The notes below the pieces were generated by a model. That model was not told the DNA's origin. It did no database searches and worked only from the letters and a program-made list of their open reading frames with translations. Positions 34,847 to 45,794 of a DNA stretch of 64,000 nt are shown here, in pieces. The stretch spans positions 62,001 to 126,000 of the forward strand of contig OX621176.1 of the NCBI GenBank assembly GCA_951640195.1. Reading direction: 5' to 3'. Position numbers and translations under genes: made by a program. The stretch is from Porpolomopsis calyptriformis. Lineage: Eukaryota; Basidiomycota; Agaricomycetes; Agaricales; Hygrophoraceae. Positions within the stretch are counted from its first letter, which is position 1, and the number at the start of each line of letters is the position of its first letter.

Positions 34847-35553
34847 ATTGGGTGCTCTGGTGTCAAGCTTTCCATGTACCTAGTCGGCGGCATTGCATTG
34901 TCAATTATTTCGTCAGTTACAATAACACCTTACTCCAGTAAGACCGAACCCGATCGTTCCTTCAACTGGGGAGCATCAACCTTCCGATCTACTGTCGCAG
35001 TAAATAAATCTGGTAAGGATCCATTGAGACCCTTTGGAGGATAATTGCCCCCGTATTCAACCGCTTGTGAACTCCTCCGCGCGAGACGATATAGCCCATT
35101 TCATGTCTTGATTTTTCCGTGACAAAGAACACTGTCGCCCCCAGTGAACCACAAGAAACACAACCTGATGAGGACATTGATCCCATTGAGATTCTCCCAT
35201 CTGCAGGGTATTCCTTACCATCGCCATTAGGCTGCGAGAGCGGCAGTTAATGAGGTTGTCCACATCTGGGTCCTTGCGAATCAGATATTTGGGTACAATT
35301 ATCATAGGAGCCTTGGGGTGGGGAGGTCAAGAGGCGTGGGGGGCGATCACTGAGAGTGATGGTTGCTGTGTATGGGAGGACAAATAAGAAGCGGAGAGGG
35401 GTCCTTCACTCACTAGACTGATGTTGATCGTGCCATAGATGCCGTTGGCGACGAGAACTGGTGAGGAGTATAGCCGGTTGGATCTGAGGGAGATAGCATC
35501 CTCTCGACAGGAGCAAGTCACACTGAGAGTGACATCATAAGATCGTTTCCACC
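34847..35553. other. Intergenic region with possible small minus-strand gene
   Basis: The minus strand has an exon-like structure: SNRLYSSPVLVANGIYGTI, a GTGAGT...CAAG intron, then APMIIVPKYLIRKDPDVDN. The frame then becomes unclear and I cannot name a product. The right end holds the TAL1 promoter. Confidence 0.35.
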
Positions 35554-36937
35554 ATGACCACTTCTCTCGACCACCTCAAACAAACCGGGACCATCGTCGT
35601 CTCCGACTCTGGAGATTTCGCATGTATGTTTTCCTGAAACGTGCTGCTAAATCCGTCCTGACCGTACTGACCGTGCACATAGCCATCGACGCTTATAAAC
35701 CTCAGGCAAGCCCACACTGATTGCATTCACTAAGCATTTTTTCCGGACGTCCCAAATGTTTATTAGGATGCCACGACGAATCCGTCTTTGATTCTAGCCG
35801 CTTCTAACAAGCCAGGGTACGCCGGTTTGATCGACACCGCAGTCCAATTTGCCAAAGCGAAAGGCGGGACCATCGACGATCAGGCAAATGCAGCCCTGGA
35901 TCGACTAGTAAAATCTTTTGTTTTTTTTATATCCTCTTAGATTCTGAATCTGACATTTGTAACTAGCTAGTCGAATTCGGTAAGGAAATCTTGGCCATCA
36001 TTCCAGGCCGTGTGTCTACAGAAGTAGATGCCCGCCTCTCATTCGACAAACAAGCGACAAAAGCAAAAGTAAAACTACCCTCTCTCTCTTTCTCGCTTAC
36101 TCGAACGAACTTTTTTTGTTGCCAGGCTAAACAGCTCATTGCGTTGTACGAGTCTCTCGGGATCAAGAAAGACCGCATATTGGTTAAGATCGCTTCAACC
36201 TGGGAGGGCATCCAAGCCGCGCGCGAACTTGAAAAGGACGATGGGATTCATTGCAACCTCACCCTCCTCTTCGGCTTTGGCCAAGCCGTCGCTTGCGCAG
36301 AGGCAGGCGTCACCCTCATCTCGCCCTTCGTCGGCAGGGTAAGTCACGCTATCCATCCATCAGGCGCATCTGAATCCCACTTGATGCTTGGCTATACCCA
36401 GATCCTTGATTGGTACAAGAAGAACACGGGAAAAGATTATCAAGGCGATGACGATCCGGGTGTCAAATCCGTGAAGAAGATTTACAACTACTACAAGCAA
36501 CACGGTTACAAGACCATCGTCATGGGCGCTAGCTTCCGTAACGTCCGTCCACATGACATCCCTCCGCTGCACCTCTCCTCACTTTTTTATTCTACAGACG
36601 GGCGAAATTAAGGCACTCGCAGGCGTCGACTTCCTCACTATTTCTCCCTCACTCCTCGAAGAGCTCCGACAATCGACCGAACCCGTCCCGATCAAACTCG
36701 ATGCCGCGACCGGTGCGTATTTCTCCAACAACACTTAGCGACTCCCCTGACCTCTTCTTTAAAGCCGCCAAAGCCGATCCTATTCCAAAGGTGTCCTATA
36801 TCGATAACGAGCCCGAGTTTCGCTGGGCGCTCCTTCAAGAACAGATGGCGTTCGACAAGCTGCACGAGGGCATCAAAAAATTCGCAGAGGACGGCGAGAG
36901 TCTGAAGAACATTCTCAGGCAGAAACTCGCTCAGTAA
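35554..36937 (+). CDS. TAL1: Transaldolase
   Basis: Cytosolic enzyme of the non-oxidative pentose phosphate pathway that moves a dihydroxyacetone unit between sugar phosphates. The protein starts [22 protein letters not shown]; then across small exons come [13 protein letters not shown] (family signature 1) and [14 protein letters not shown]. The catalytic lysine lies in [11 protein letters not shown], which forms the Schiff base. [22 protein letters not shown] and [17 protein letters not shown] follow, completing the barrel. It ends ILRQKLAQ with TAA at 36935-36937. Seven or more introns, including one at about 36338-36400 and one after LDAAT. Length is typical for the family. Confidence 0.95.
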
Positions 36938-37145
36938 ACTACTTCTCCTGTCTCTTTCTTTCGTTCGCTGTGTAAACGTTGAATGTACTACTCGCTGTAT
37001 GACTCGAACTCGGCTCTGGTGGTTGATAATGCCATTCCATAGCGATGATATGTAAAACAAATACTGAACGAGGCGGAAAGCAAAGATGACTAGTGTGAGA
37101 TGTAAAGTAGTACCTGTGAACGTTCCAACGTAAAAGACCAGACCG

Positions 37146-39628
37146 TCATGTCCCTGGAACATACCGGCGTTCACCCGTCATAGTCGTCATCTGTCCATCG
37201 TCGTCGAGCTCCAGCCGGCCAATAACCTCTTCCGAGCCCTGCCCGGCGTCTACCGGACTAACACTCGTATTTCCCGATCCAGGCGAGTGCTGATCCGTCA
37301 ACAACAACAACAACTTCCCTCTCCCTCTTCTTCCACTTCCCGGTGGTGACGACGACGACGACGAGGACTTGCCGTTGCCACCGGTGACGACGGCTTCGAT
37401 CACGCCTACTTCATTGTTCCCAGTCCCAACGCCACCACCACCACGACGACTTCTCGCGTTACCTCGTCCACGGTGAGTACCACTTCCACCCCCACGCTCC
37501 CATCCAGTCTCTTCAGTCTGTCGTTCAGACATCCTCTCATCATCCTCATCCTCCCCTTCATGTCTCCGATCCCTTCTACCGAGACTGAACCCTTCGAGAC
37601 TGGCTAAAAATGCTGCATTCATTTGGCGTAACCGTTCATCCACATCCACCTCGCTCGTCAACATCGGACCTTGCTGTGTCGAACTCTCAAGGATGTTGCC
37701 ATGCGGATGGTGAGTGCTGCTGCCTTCTATTATCGTCTTACTCTTCTGGTCCTGGTCCTGATCTTGAGTCGAGTCTTCATCTCCGGTACGGAACCGTCCG
37801 CTCAGTGGTTTCCGCGAGTCAATATCCTGGACGAACATGGAAATATCGTCGTCGTCTGTATTTGTGCTCAAAAAAGACGCAGTCTGTTTGAAAGAGGACG
37901 ATTAAAGAGGTAACAAAAAGAAGGCGACGACGTACACCGGCACGATCACCGTCCTTTCTTTCTCCTCCTCCTCCACTGCCGGCACTTCCTTCACTTCCGG
38001 CACCGACCGAGGCAGCATAGCGATGGCCAAAACTACTGGAATAGCGCTTCCTGGCTTGACCCAATAGGGGTTTGGGTGACCCCTCATCTCGATCGCGATC
38101 ACGATCGCCGTCTGCTGATGTGAGTGAGCGTCTATCGCCCAAGCTGGAAGGCGTGAAGGGGGGTGATGGGCGGGTGCCGATGGGATAGGGAATGCGAGAG
38201 GATGTGGGCGAGGTCGGGGTTTGGAGGGGATGGGATGGGAGGGATGGGAGACCGAGGGAGGAGAGGGGTGAGGGTTGGCGGAGGGAAGTTGAGGGGGAGC
38301 GGTGGGATGCAGGGCTAGAGGAGAGGGTTGATGCCTTGAAGGGATGGACGGGATTAATGCTGGGTCGTCGGATAGGGAGGGGGGAAGGAGCGGATGGGAG
38401 ATCCTAAATAGATATGAGATAAATGTATGATGAGGAAAAGGAAACTTACGGAACCGGTTGTTAACCCGAGAGATTCCTTTCTGAGTCTAGCGGCCAAACC
38501 TGAAAGTGGTCGAGGGTCGTCCTTTGGCCAGGCTGGGGTACTAGCGGTGGGGCCGGAATTGGGTTCGGGACGAGTGTCGGAGGGAAAGCGGGGGATAGGA
38601 AGGGGGGCGTGGCGTGGGGAGAGACCGAGGGAGGCGACTCTGGGGGGGAGGACGAATCTGTCGGCGAGAGATGAGGTTGGAGATGAGGAGGAGGGAGGAG
38701 GGGAGATGTTGGGGAAGGAAGGGTCAGGAGAGTGAGAGAGGGAATCGTCGCGTTGCTGGTTCTTTGCGAGCGTCGGGGTGAAGTCAGGATTTGTGTCGAG
38801 AGAGAGGAAGCGGGAGGAGAGGAGAGATTCGAGCTCGTCGAACTGGAAATTGGGAGTGGTTAGATAAGTGACGGAAAGGGAGAGGGTGCCCATTGGGTGG
38901 GGGACTGGAGGAAAGCGGTGAGATTCGTTTGGGAGAGGGGGGGCGTTGTGGGCGGGGGCGGTGTCTGAGGCGTGGAAATCAGGCGCGGGGGCGATTAAGG
39001 TGTGTGTGTGGGCTTACTGAATGCTAGGACATTATCTGGATGATGGTTGAGGGCGGGAAGACGGAGTTGTATGGTTGGGAGGGCGGTTGGTTTGCGACCG
39101 GGGGCAGACCATCGTCGGAGTCGTTTGAAGACTTTCCAGGCGGGAAGGATGCGGAGAAGGGTGTAGAGGGAGCGAAAGAGGGGTATACCGTGTTTGTAGA
39201 TGGTGGAAGGGGGGACGTGTGAGTGGTGTTGGAGAGAGTTGAAGGAGAGCAGCCAAGATTCGAGGAGGATATGTCGCGGGGTTGGGTGTATTCTGAGAGG
39301 GGAAGCGTGTGGAGGGAGATGTACGAGGACTTGATTGTGAGCGAGGTCTGGGATGGACAAGAGGACGTGTAATTCGAAAGGTGGAAGAGGTGGAGAGAGT
39401 GAAAGTGAACGATAAATTTTGAGATGGTCTTTGAACAAATCAGAATCTGGTGTTTCGAGATTGAACTAGAAAAGATATTAGAAAAAATATTAAAAAAAAT
39501 AGAAGAAAAAATACCCATTTATCAATCTTTGTAAAAGTTGGATCTTCAGTCGTTCTTGCGTTGTTAACGACTAGAATAAGTTTGGTGTAAAGTTTGTAAA
39601 TAATCTGGTCTGCTTTGTTAGTGTCCAT
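37146..39628 (-). CDS. ATG13: Autophagy-related protein 13
   Basis: Atg13 is the regulatory subunit of the Atg1 kinase complex that starts autophagy and is a TOR target. The ATG at 39628 opens MDTNKADQIIYKLYTKLILV, then, across an intron, FNLETPDSDLFKDHLKIYR and the HORMA-domain pieces LLSIPDLAHNQVLV, LLESWLLSF and PLFRSLYTLLRILPAWKV. The next exon continues MGTLSLSVTYLTTPNF. The rest is a long Ser/Pro-rich disordered tail with SRIPYPIGTRPSPPFTPSS and KRYSSSFGHRYAAS, and it ends near GSEEVIGRLEL and TGERRYVPGT. Disordered phospho-rich tails are normal for Atg13. The last exon end is uncertain, since a donor-like GTATGT overlaps the final codons. Confidence 0.88.
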
Positions 39629-39653
39629 AAGGTTTATTTCACGTGACTCTTCA
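39629..39653. promoter_or_regulatory. 25-bp divergent start-codon spacer with E-box CACGTG
   Basis: The ATG of ATG13 (minus) and of the next gene (plus) are 25 bp apart. The spacer contains TTTCACGTGACTC, a palindromic E-box with the flanking bases favoured by bHLH factors. Transcripts of the two genes must start inside each other's 5' region or have almost no leader. Confidence 0.6.
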
Positions 39654-40547
39654 ATGGCTAAACGACTTCAACCCATTCGCTCTCGTTCACCTTCATCTAT
39701 TCCATCCTCTCCTACTTCAGTGTATGTTTTATAATATCTCTATTTATTTTACTAATCATCGTTTAGTCATTCCTCATCGTCTGCTATTTTCGAACGGGAC
39801 ATCGAGCCCATCGTCTGCCCCTCTCCAACTCATCCTAATCCTCATCGCATCCCTCGTTCGAAAGCAACAGAGCAACTCGAACAAAGCGTCCCTTCCGTTC
39901 TCGACAGCGCAGCAGCTATTCTCACAGCACCAAACGATGATGTCGCCGTCGTCGCTCCATGCCAAGACCCCGGTCGTCGAAGTGGCTTCACCAGTCCGAT
40001 CGGAAGTTTCAGAAGTCGGAGTCCCAGTCCTCTAGGTCTTCCCACACAAAGTCTCCTTTTCGGAATACCCAGCCCGACAACTCCTCCTCGTCCGGTCTTA
40101 ACTACCGTTCCCGGCTCTTTCACTCCACCCTCGATTATAACCCCTACTTCCGCTTACTACTCCACTACCTCTTCCGTCCCTTCTTCCCCGACCACAACCA
40201 CTCTCGAGCACCCCCCACACCCCCTTCCCGCCAGCACACCACCCGTACACCAACCCCTCCCGCCTTCTCCCACTCACAATCCCAAACGGCTCTCTTTCAT
40301 GTCCTACACCGATCTACTCGCCTCTACCCCTGCCTCTCTCGTCCCCCTTTCTTCTTACACCACCTCGGCCTCTTCTGCAGAACCCCCTCCACACATCCCG
40401 AGTGTCAGTGGTCTCACACAGGCCAGTCATGGTGTCCAGCTCCCCACCTCCCGCGATAGCGTTGCCATGGATGATTTCGGAGGCGAATGGGAACGAGAAG
40501 GTCTCGGTAAAGGATTGGAAGAACGCCTTGAGGAATCTCTGGCATAA
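39654..40547 (+). CDS. Conserved-looking Ser/Pro-rich protein of unknown function
   Basis: The ATG at 39654 opens MAKRLQPIRSRSPSSIPSSP. A small intron (GTATGTTTTATA to TCGTTTAG) leads to a long exon with Thr/Pro/Ser-rich sequence. Recognisable blocks are PKRLSFMSYTDLLASTP and a C-terminal FGGEWEREGLGKGLEERLEESLA, probably a helix. No enzyme motif or signal peptide. I do not know its function. It shares a 25-bp divergent spacer with ATG13, which may mean co-regulation. Confidence 0.7.
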
Positions 40548-40626
40548 ATAATATGTTCTAGTAATAAATAATTGATTTGTCATCATCCCTGTTCCACCGT
40601 AGTCACTCACTCCTCACTATTTAATC

Positions 40627-43124
40627 ATGTCCTCTCCATGGCCACGACAACCGGATCCTACTTTCGATTTACCTCCCAGTCCTCGTACCCCTACCGCCCA
40701 CGATGAGCTACAGTATATGTTGGATCCACCAGATCAAACCTTTAACCCCCAAGACATCCCCTCAATCCCACCACAACCACGTTCTTTATCCGCCAATTTC
40801 GTATCCTCTCCCCTCAACCCAACCGCTCCCCCAATTCACTCTCCCTTCGCTCGCTCCCGTCCAGGCTCAAGAGGCAGCATGTATCTCACCCGTCTCGCCT
40901 CAGAGGACTCTCAGGCCCTCACTTCCTCTCATTTCTCCACTTTCGGTACCACCAGCCAGCGCGGTTCCATGGTCCTCTATCGCCTCGCCAGTGACGAGAA
41001 CGGCGTCCTCACACCACCCAAATTCAATCGCGACTCCGTCATATCAAGCTCAGGCGACTCCATCATGTCCCTCACCTCCGACTCAAAGTATCCCTCCGGC
41101 GTCATCAGCCATCAGCGCGGAATCATCCCTTACGCTTACGATCCCGCAGAAGACCTCAACGAGCCCCTCGACGAAGAGGACCTCTTGCACGATCCCACCA
41201 ACAAGGAATCTCGCACAGGCTTCGCCTGTAGAGGTTTTCTCAACGTCGGCGTACTCGTCCTTCTCACCAGCGGTCTCCTCTGCCTCTTTGTCTTCTACCC
41301 CGTCCTCTCCTACTTTAGAGACAACGCACGCAATTTGGCTATCGATGGTAACATTCGCATCAATGGCACAGGCCAGGCACCCGCCCTGTAAGTTTTCATA
41401 CCTTCATTACTATCTTTACTGACCTTTCAAGCTTTCAATTGCCTGATTTGATAGACTCCGATACCCCAGACTCGGTCAAGTCCCGACGAGGTTTTGACGG
41501 TCAAGATTATATCTTGGTCTTCAGCGACGAATTCAACACCGACCTCCGCTCGTTCTATGCTGGGGACGACCCCTATTGGGAAGCTGTCGATTTGTGGTAT
41601 GGCGACACCGGTGATTTGGAATGGTACGATCCCAAACAGATCACCACTCACAACGGTAGTCTCGTCATCACCATGGACTTGGTCAACGATATCACACAAA
41701 ATCATGGTCTCCAGTATCGCAGCGGCATGCTCCAGAGCTGGAACAAGTTTTGCTTCTCCAGTGGCTATATTGAAGTCAGCTTGACGTTGCCTGGACCCAA
41801 TTCGAACACACAAGGATACGTGAGTTCTCCTTCTCTTCTCATTGGCTTGATATCAAACCAACCCACAGTGGCCTGGAATCTGGACTATGGGAAACCTCGG
41901 CCGACCAGGTTATACTGCCTCAACCGGAGGAACATGGCCATACTCGTACGACTCTTGCGACCTAGGCACGTTCCCCAATCAAACTTATCCAGACCATTCC
42001 GGTCCCCCCGCTGCCCTAAACTCCTCCGCCTCCAGAGCAAAGTACAACTATGAACTCTCGTGGCTGCCTGGCCAAAAGCTTTCGTACGTTTTTCTTGACC
42101 TTTCTCCTCATATCTCTCATCCTCCCCCAGGGCATGTACCTGTCCAGGCGAGGATCATCCAGGGCCTTCAAACAACAAGGGCCGTGGAGCTCCCGAAATC
42201 GATGTCCTGGAAGCCGAGGCCAACAAACAAACCGGTGTTGGCCAAGTCGTCTCCCAATCCGCTCAATTCGCACCTTATACGGGGAATTATATGTATGACC
42301 CCAACCAATTTACCATTTATAATTCCCAGACGACCATTCCGAATTCGTACGTCGGATCGGCCGTGTACGTTTAGCTCGTTCTTCCTTCTGTGTGTGTATG
42401 TATTGACAACTCGATGTAGGCAACAAGCAGTGTCCTCGTTGACCCAGACGCCGGATAACATGTTTCAAGGTTCAGGGCAACAATTCACCCAGTTTGGTGC
42501 GTTCAATGTCGTTGGATTGTCGATCTTATTCCTTATAAACGAAAGGTTTCGAGTACTGGGCAAACCCCTCCAATCGTCAGGAAAGCTTTATCACTTGGCA
42601 GGCGAATGGGGTCCCCACCTCCAAGCTCAGTGCTCTTGCCATGGGCCCCGACCCCTTACCAACCGGGACAGGCGTCTCACAACGGTTGATCTCGGAGGAG
42701 CCCATGTCCATCATTCTCAATCTAGGCATCTCACGTATATCATTTTTCTACTTTATTTCACAAACCTGACCCATTGTTTCCATACTAGCCAATTGGCAGC
42801 CCATCAATCCTGCGTCGATGCAGTTTCCTGCGATCATGCTCATCGACTACGTCCGTGTCTATCAGCGGTCCGGACAGGTCAATATCGGCTGCGATCCCGC
42901 TGATTATCCAACGGCGAACTATATCAACGCACATCTGTCAGATTATACTAGTGCGTTGATTGGGCCAGCCCTCTCGGATCGATTGTGCTAACCCACTATT
43001 CGTAGATCCCAATTTAACGGCTTGGGACTCTAGCTGGCCAAAGAACGGACTTGTACGTCTTTTTATTATTATTATTACGCTCTCCCCTAACCGTTCTCTC
43101 TCTATAGTATGCCGGAGGTTGTTA
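40627..43124 (+). CDS. GH16 beta-glucan synthesis-associated protein (KRE6/SKN1 family)
   Basis: Type II membrane protein needed for cell-wall beta-1,6-glucan. A long Ser/Pro-rich cytosolic part (residues 1 to about 200) precedes one membrane segment ([20 protein letters not shown]). The lumenal GH16 domain follows: [53 protein letters not shown] and [12 protein letters not shown]. The catalytic motif is EIDVLEAEA (E-x-D-x-x-E). Later exons give [20 protein letters not shown] and [16 protein letters not shown], and the protein ends YAGGC (TAG at 43122-43124). At least eight introns. Whether this is the KRE6 or SKN1 orthologue cannot be told here. Confidence 0.9.
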
Positions 43125-44781
43125 GTACCCACCCCGCTCCTGTTATTATCTGCCACAGATATGGGTTGCCCTTAAAACGTCCCAGTCCCGCATCTTAGAG
43201 CGGCTTCTAATTTTTCATAACTTTTCAACTTGCATCTCCACACCCCCCCCCGCACATCCCTCTCCCCCCAAACGGCATTCCCAAGAAGACTTCTTTCGTA
43301 CATGTATGGTATTATCCATGTATCTTCTTTCTTCTTCTTTCTTCCTTCTTTTCGGTTCTTAGACATGCTGTTGTTGTTGTTGCATTTTTTCAGGACTGAC
43401 TGACACTCTTCATCCCCATCCCTCACATAAATAACTTTTTTTTCTTTCCTTCCTCGCGTGTGCTGTTCGTTTGTCTTCTTGTGTTTGCCCAACTCTTCAC
43501 CTCTTCACTCTTCACCTCTTCACTCTTCACTCGTTCGCTACCACCGTTCACTCCTTTATTTTAACTGCCCCGCATCGAGTTGACGTGTGTTGAATTCAAT
43601 AAGTTGGACGGTCTTTTTTTGTGTTGTTTTTGATTTTTTGATTTTTTTTTTTTTGTTACATTCTTTCTTTCACTCTTTCCTTCCTTTTTTTTTCTATATT
43701 ATTCTTCTAAACCCTTGTTGGTTATAAGCATGCCACGAACGAACCCTAGTTGTAGTTAGTGGGTAATCGAATGACTTTTTTCCTGGATTGTGGTTAGACT
43801 TAAGCAGCAGTGCTGTCCACTTTTCTGCTTTAGCACACAGTCGATCTGAGTTTATTAAAATTCTGCATAAAACTCATTCTAAAATAGTGTTATGATGCGG
43901 TAGTCCAATGACTGGCTTACGCTGGTACCCTGATGATAGATCTTCACGTTGCCGTCAGCCCTTTGGAATGATGATATCGCGGTGTGTCTCTCGTCAGATT
44001 GGACATGAACATTTGGCGGGTTGGGAGTGCTTGCTGCTTGTAACAAGAGACACCCAGAATGTGTCGAATGGGATGATGACACTCAAATTGACTTCCCAAG
44101 AGGACGGTTTGAAACGTAGGCAGTGAATGGTTATGAAGCAAACATCAGGGGTGGTGGTGGTAGACATCATCAATGGGTTGACAGTCATTCTGTTGCTGAA
44201 AAACTGGAAGGCGACGCGACGCCATTCTCCTAAGCTGCTTGACGTTTGGTCCCCTCGCTTTGGGTAACTCTGCCAGCATGCAGGTCACCCCTTTCCGGCC
44301 CCACCTTCACTGAAGAACCTCGTGGAGGAACCTGTCTGTTCTCAGTGTAAGGATCTGTTCATCCATTGATCGGCCGTAAAAAGATTTCAAGGGCTAATCC
44401 AACAGGCTACAAACATGATATTCACATAATCGGAAAGCTCCAAGACCCCCATTACGCTACAGTAGAGGGGAATATAAAATGATCAGTAATAATGGGAATG
44501 ATTGATATGATTTAATCTTGTGCAATGCCTCTCATGCAGAGGGGTGCTGCTGCTGAATCCTGCATCCACTTCCCCAGATTTTGCAACTCTGATGAATCAC
44601 CCAGTGCTCGAGACTGGGCAATCAGCTCTCCAGCACCCAACCCCCACATATCCACCACCTCTGCACCGTGCCGCATCAGTAAAAAATATGAGGGGAATGA
44701 GCTGTCTTAGTAAAGTGAGGTTGAGCCTTCATAGGAAGGGCGGCTGCATCTTCCCAGTCAATGAGAAACCATGCACATGTA
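43125..44781. other. Gene-free region before the mobile cluster
   Basis: 43125-43760 is strongly pyrimidine-rich on the plus strand, with TTCTTC runs, poly-T tracts and a short CTCTTCAC tandem repeat (about 43493-43532). 43860-44780 has only short frames with no known motif. No gene is supported. Confidence 0.5.
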
Positions 44782-44852
44782 TGAGGGACCAAACTGGACA
44801 AAAATCAAAATTTGTCAATTTGACAAGTCTGAATTACCAAAAAAGGTAGTAT

Positions 44853-45096
44853 CCTGCAGGATCCTGCACTCTCCTGCACTCTCCTGCAGGATCTCACACT
44901 CTCCTGCAGGATCCTGCACTCTCCTGCACTCTCCTGCAGGATCTCACACTCTCCTGCAGGATCCTGCACCTTTCCTGCACTCTCCTGCACTCTCCTGCAT
45001 GTGTAGGATCCTGCACTCTCCTGCAGGTGTAGGATCCTGCACTCTCCTGCACCTTTCCCACACTCTCCTGTGGGATCCTGCACTCTCCTGCAGGTG
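44853..45096. repeat. CCTGCACTCT / CCTGCAGGATC minisatellite, left arm
   Basis: About 240 bp of near-tandem 8-10 bp units (CTCCTGCA, CTCCTGCAGG, ATCCTGCA) with many PstI- and BamHI-like palindromes. The inverted counterpart is at 51547-51613. Confidence 0.85.
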
Positions 45097-45101
45097 TGGG
45101 A

Positions 45102-45213
45102 TGTTGGGATATGTACAATCACGACACCATTGATACAAATGTACATGCGTATCGATTATGTAATCTTTAGTATTTTCCTTAATCTGACATTTTTCATCTG
45201 ACCAACTTCATCA
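45102..45213 (+). repeat. Copia 5' LTR (112 bp)
   Basis: TG...CA repeat matching 51430-51541. It is short even for Copia. Confidence 0.95.
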
Positions 45214-45225
45214 GGTTATGAGCCC
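45214..45225 (+). other. Copia primer-binding site, half initiator-tRNA-Met type
   Basis: GGTTATGAGCCC directly follows the LTR and is complementary to GGGCTCATAACC, the anticodon stem-loop of initiator tRNA-Met (anticodon CAT). The gag ATG at 45218 lies inside this site. Confidence 0.75.
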
Positions 45226-45591
45226 TGGTTCACCAATGTCTGATTCTATACTCACCTCCAATTCCCAATCCTTGGTCATTCCAAAACTTCGAGATGATGG
45301 CTCCAACTGGGCAGATTATGAGCTGAGGGCTATGCAAGCGATGGGCTCAAAAGGCCTCGTACCCCACTTGAATGGACGATCCAAATGGCTAGTGGATCTG
45401 GTTGAGCTTAATAGTGTCCCCCAGTACAATGGCAAAGATGCCACTGATGAACAAATCGAAACTAGAGAGAAGAAAATGCTTGACTTTGATCAGCGGGAGT
45501 ATCTTGCGCAACATCTACTCCTCTCAACAGTCTCACCTCGTTTGTCACAAAAGATCATGAAGCTTACCACTGCCAAGGACATGTGGGATAT

Positions 45592-45794
45592 TGTTAAGAA
45601 TTACACTAGGAACGTGCGCTTCTGATGACAGTTAAGACCACTTGACTAAAACGTCATAGTATTGGACTTACCCAATACTGTTGTTCCCAGTATATATACC
45701 AGATTACACGTGATTGGCTATGAATCTGCTCGACATTCATAAGAGATGGCCTCAGCACGCTCGATCTCATGTCTCGAATTTCAGATTCGTGACA
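45592..45794 (+). mobile_element. 203-bp solo LTR inside Copia gag
   Basis: The insert begins TGTTAAGAATTACAC and ends GATTCGTGACA, flanked by the duplicated target GATAT (45587-45591, 45795-45799). Counting the insert and one GATAT as 208 bp, their removal changes the frame by one and makes the two gag frames continuous, as expected for an insertion. It contains a TATATATA box near 45694. Best explained as a solo LTR of an unrelated element. Confidence 0.85.

Noticed and set aside
34989..35521. Named small gene on the minus strand upstream of TAL1
   Set aside because: Exon-like pieces exist but the frame is lost and no family is recognised.
44853..45096. CRISPR-like array
   Set aside because: Units are 8-10 bp with no unique spacers, and the organism is a eukaryote; it is a minisatellite.
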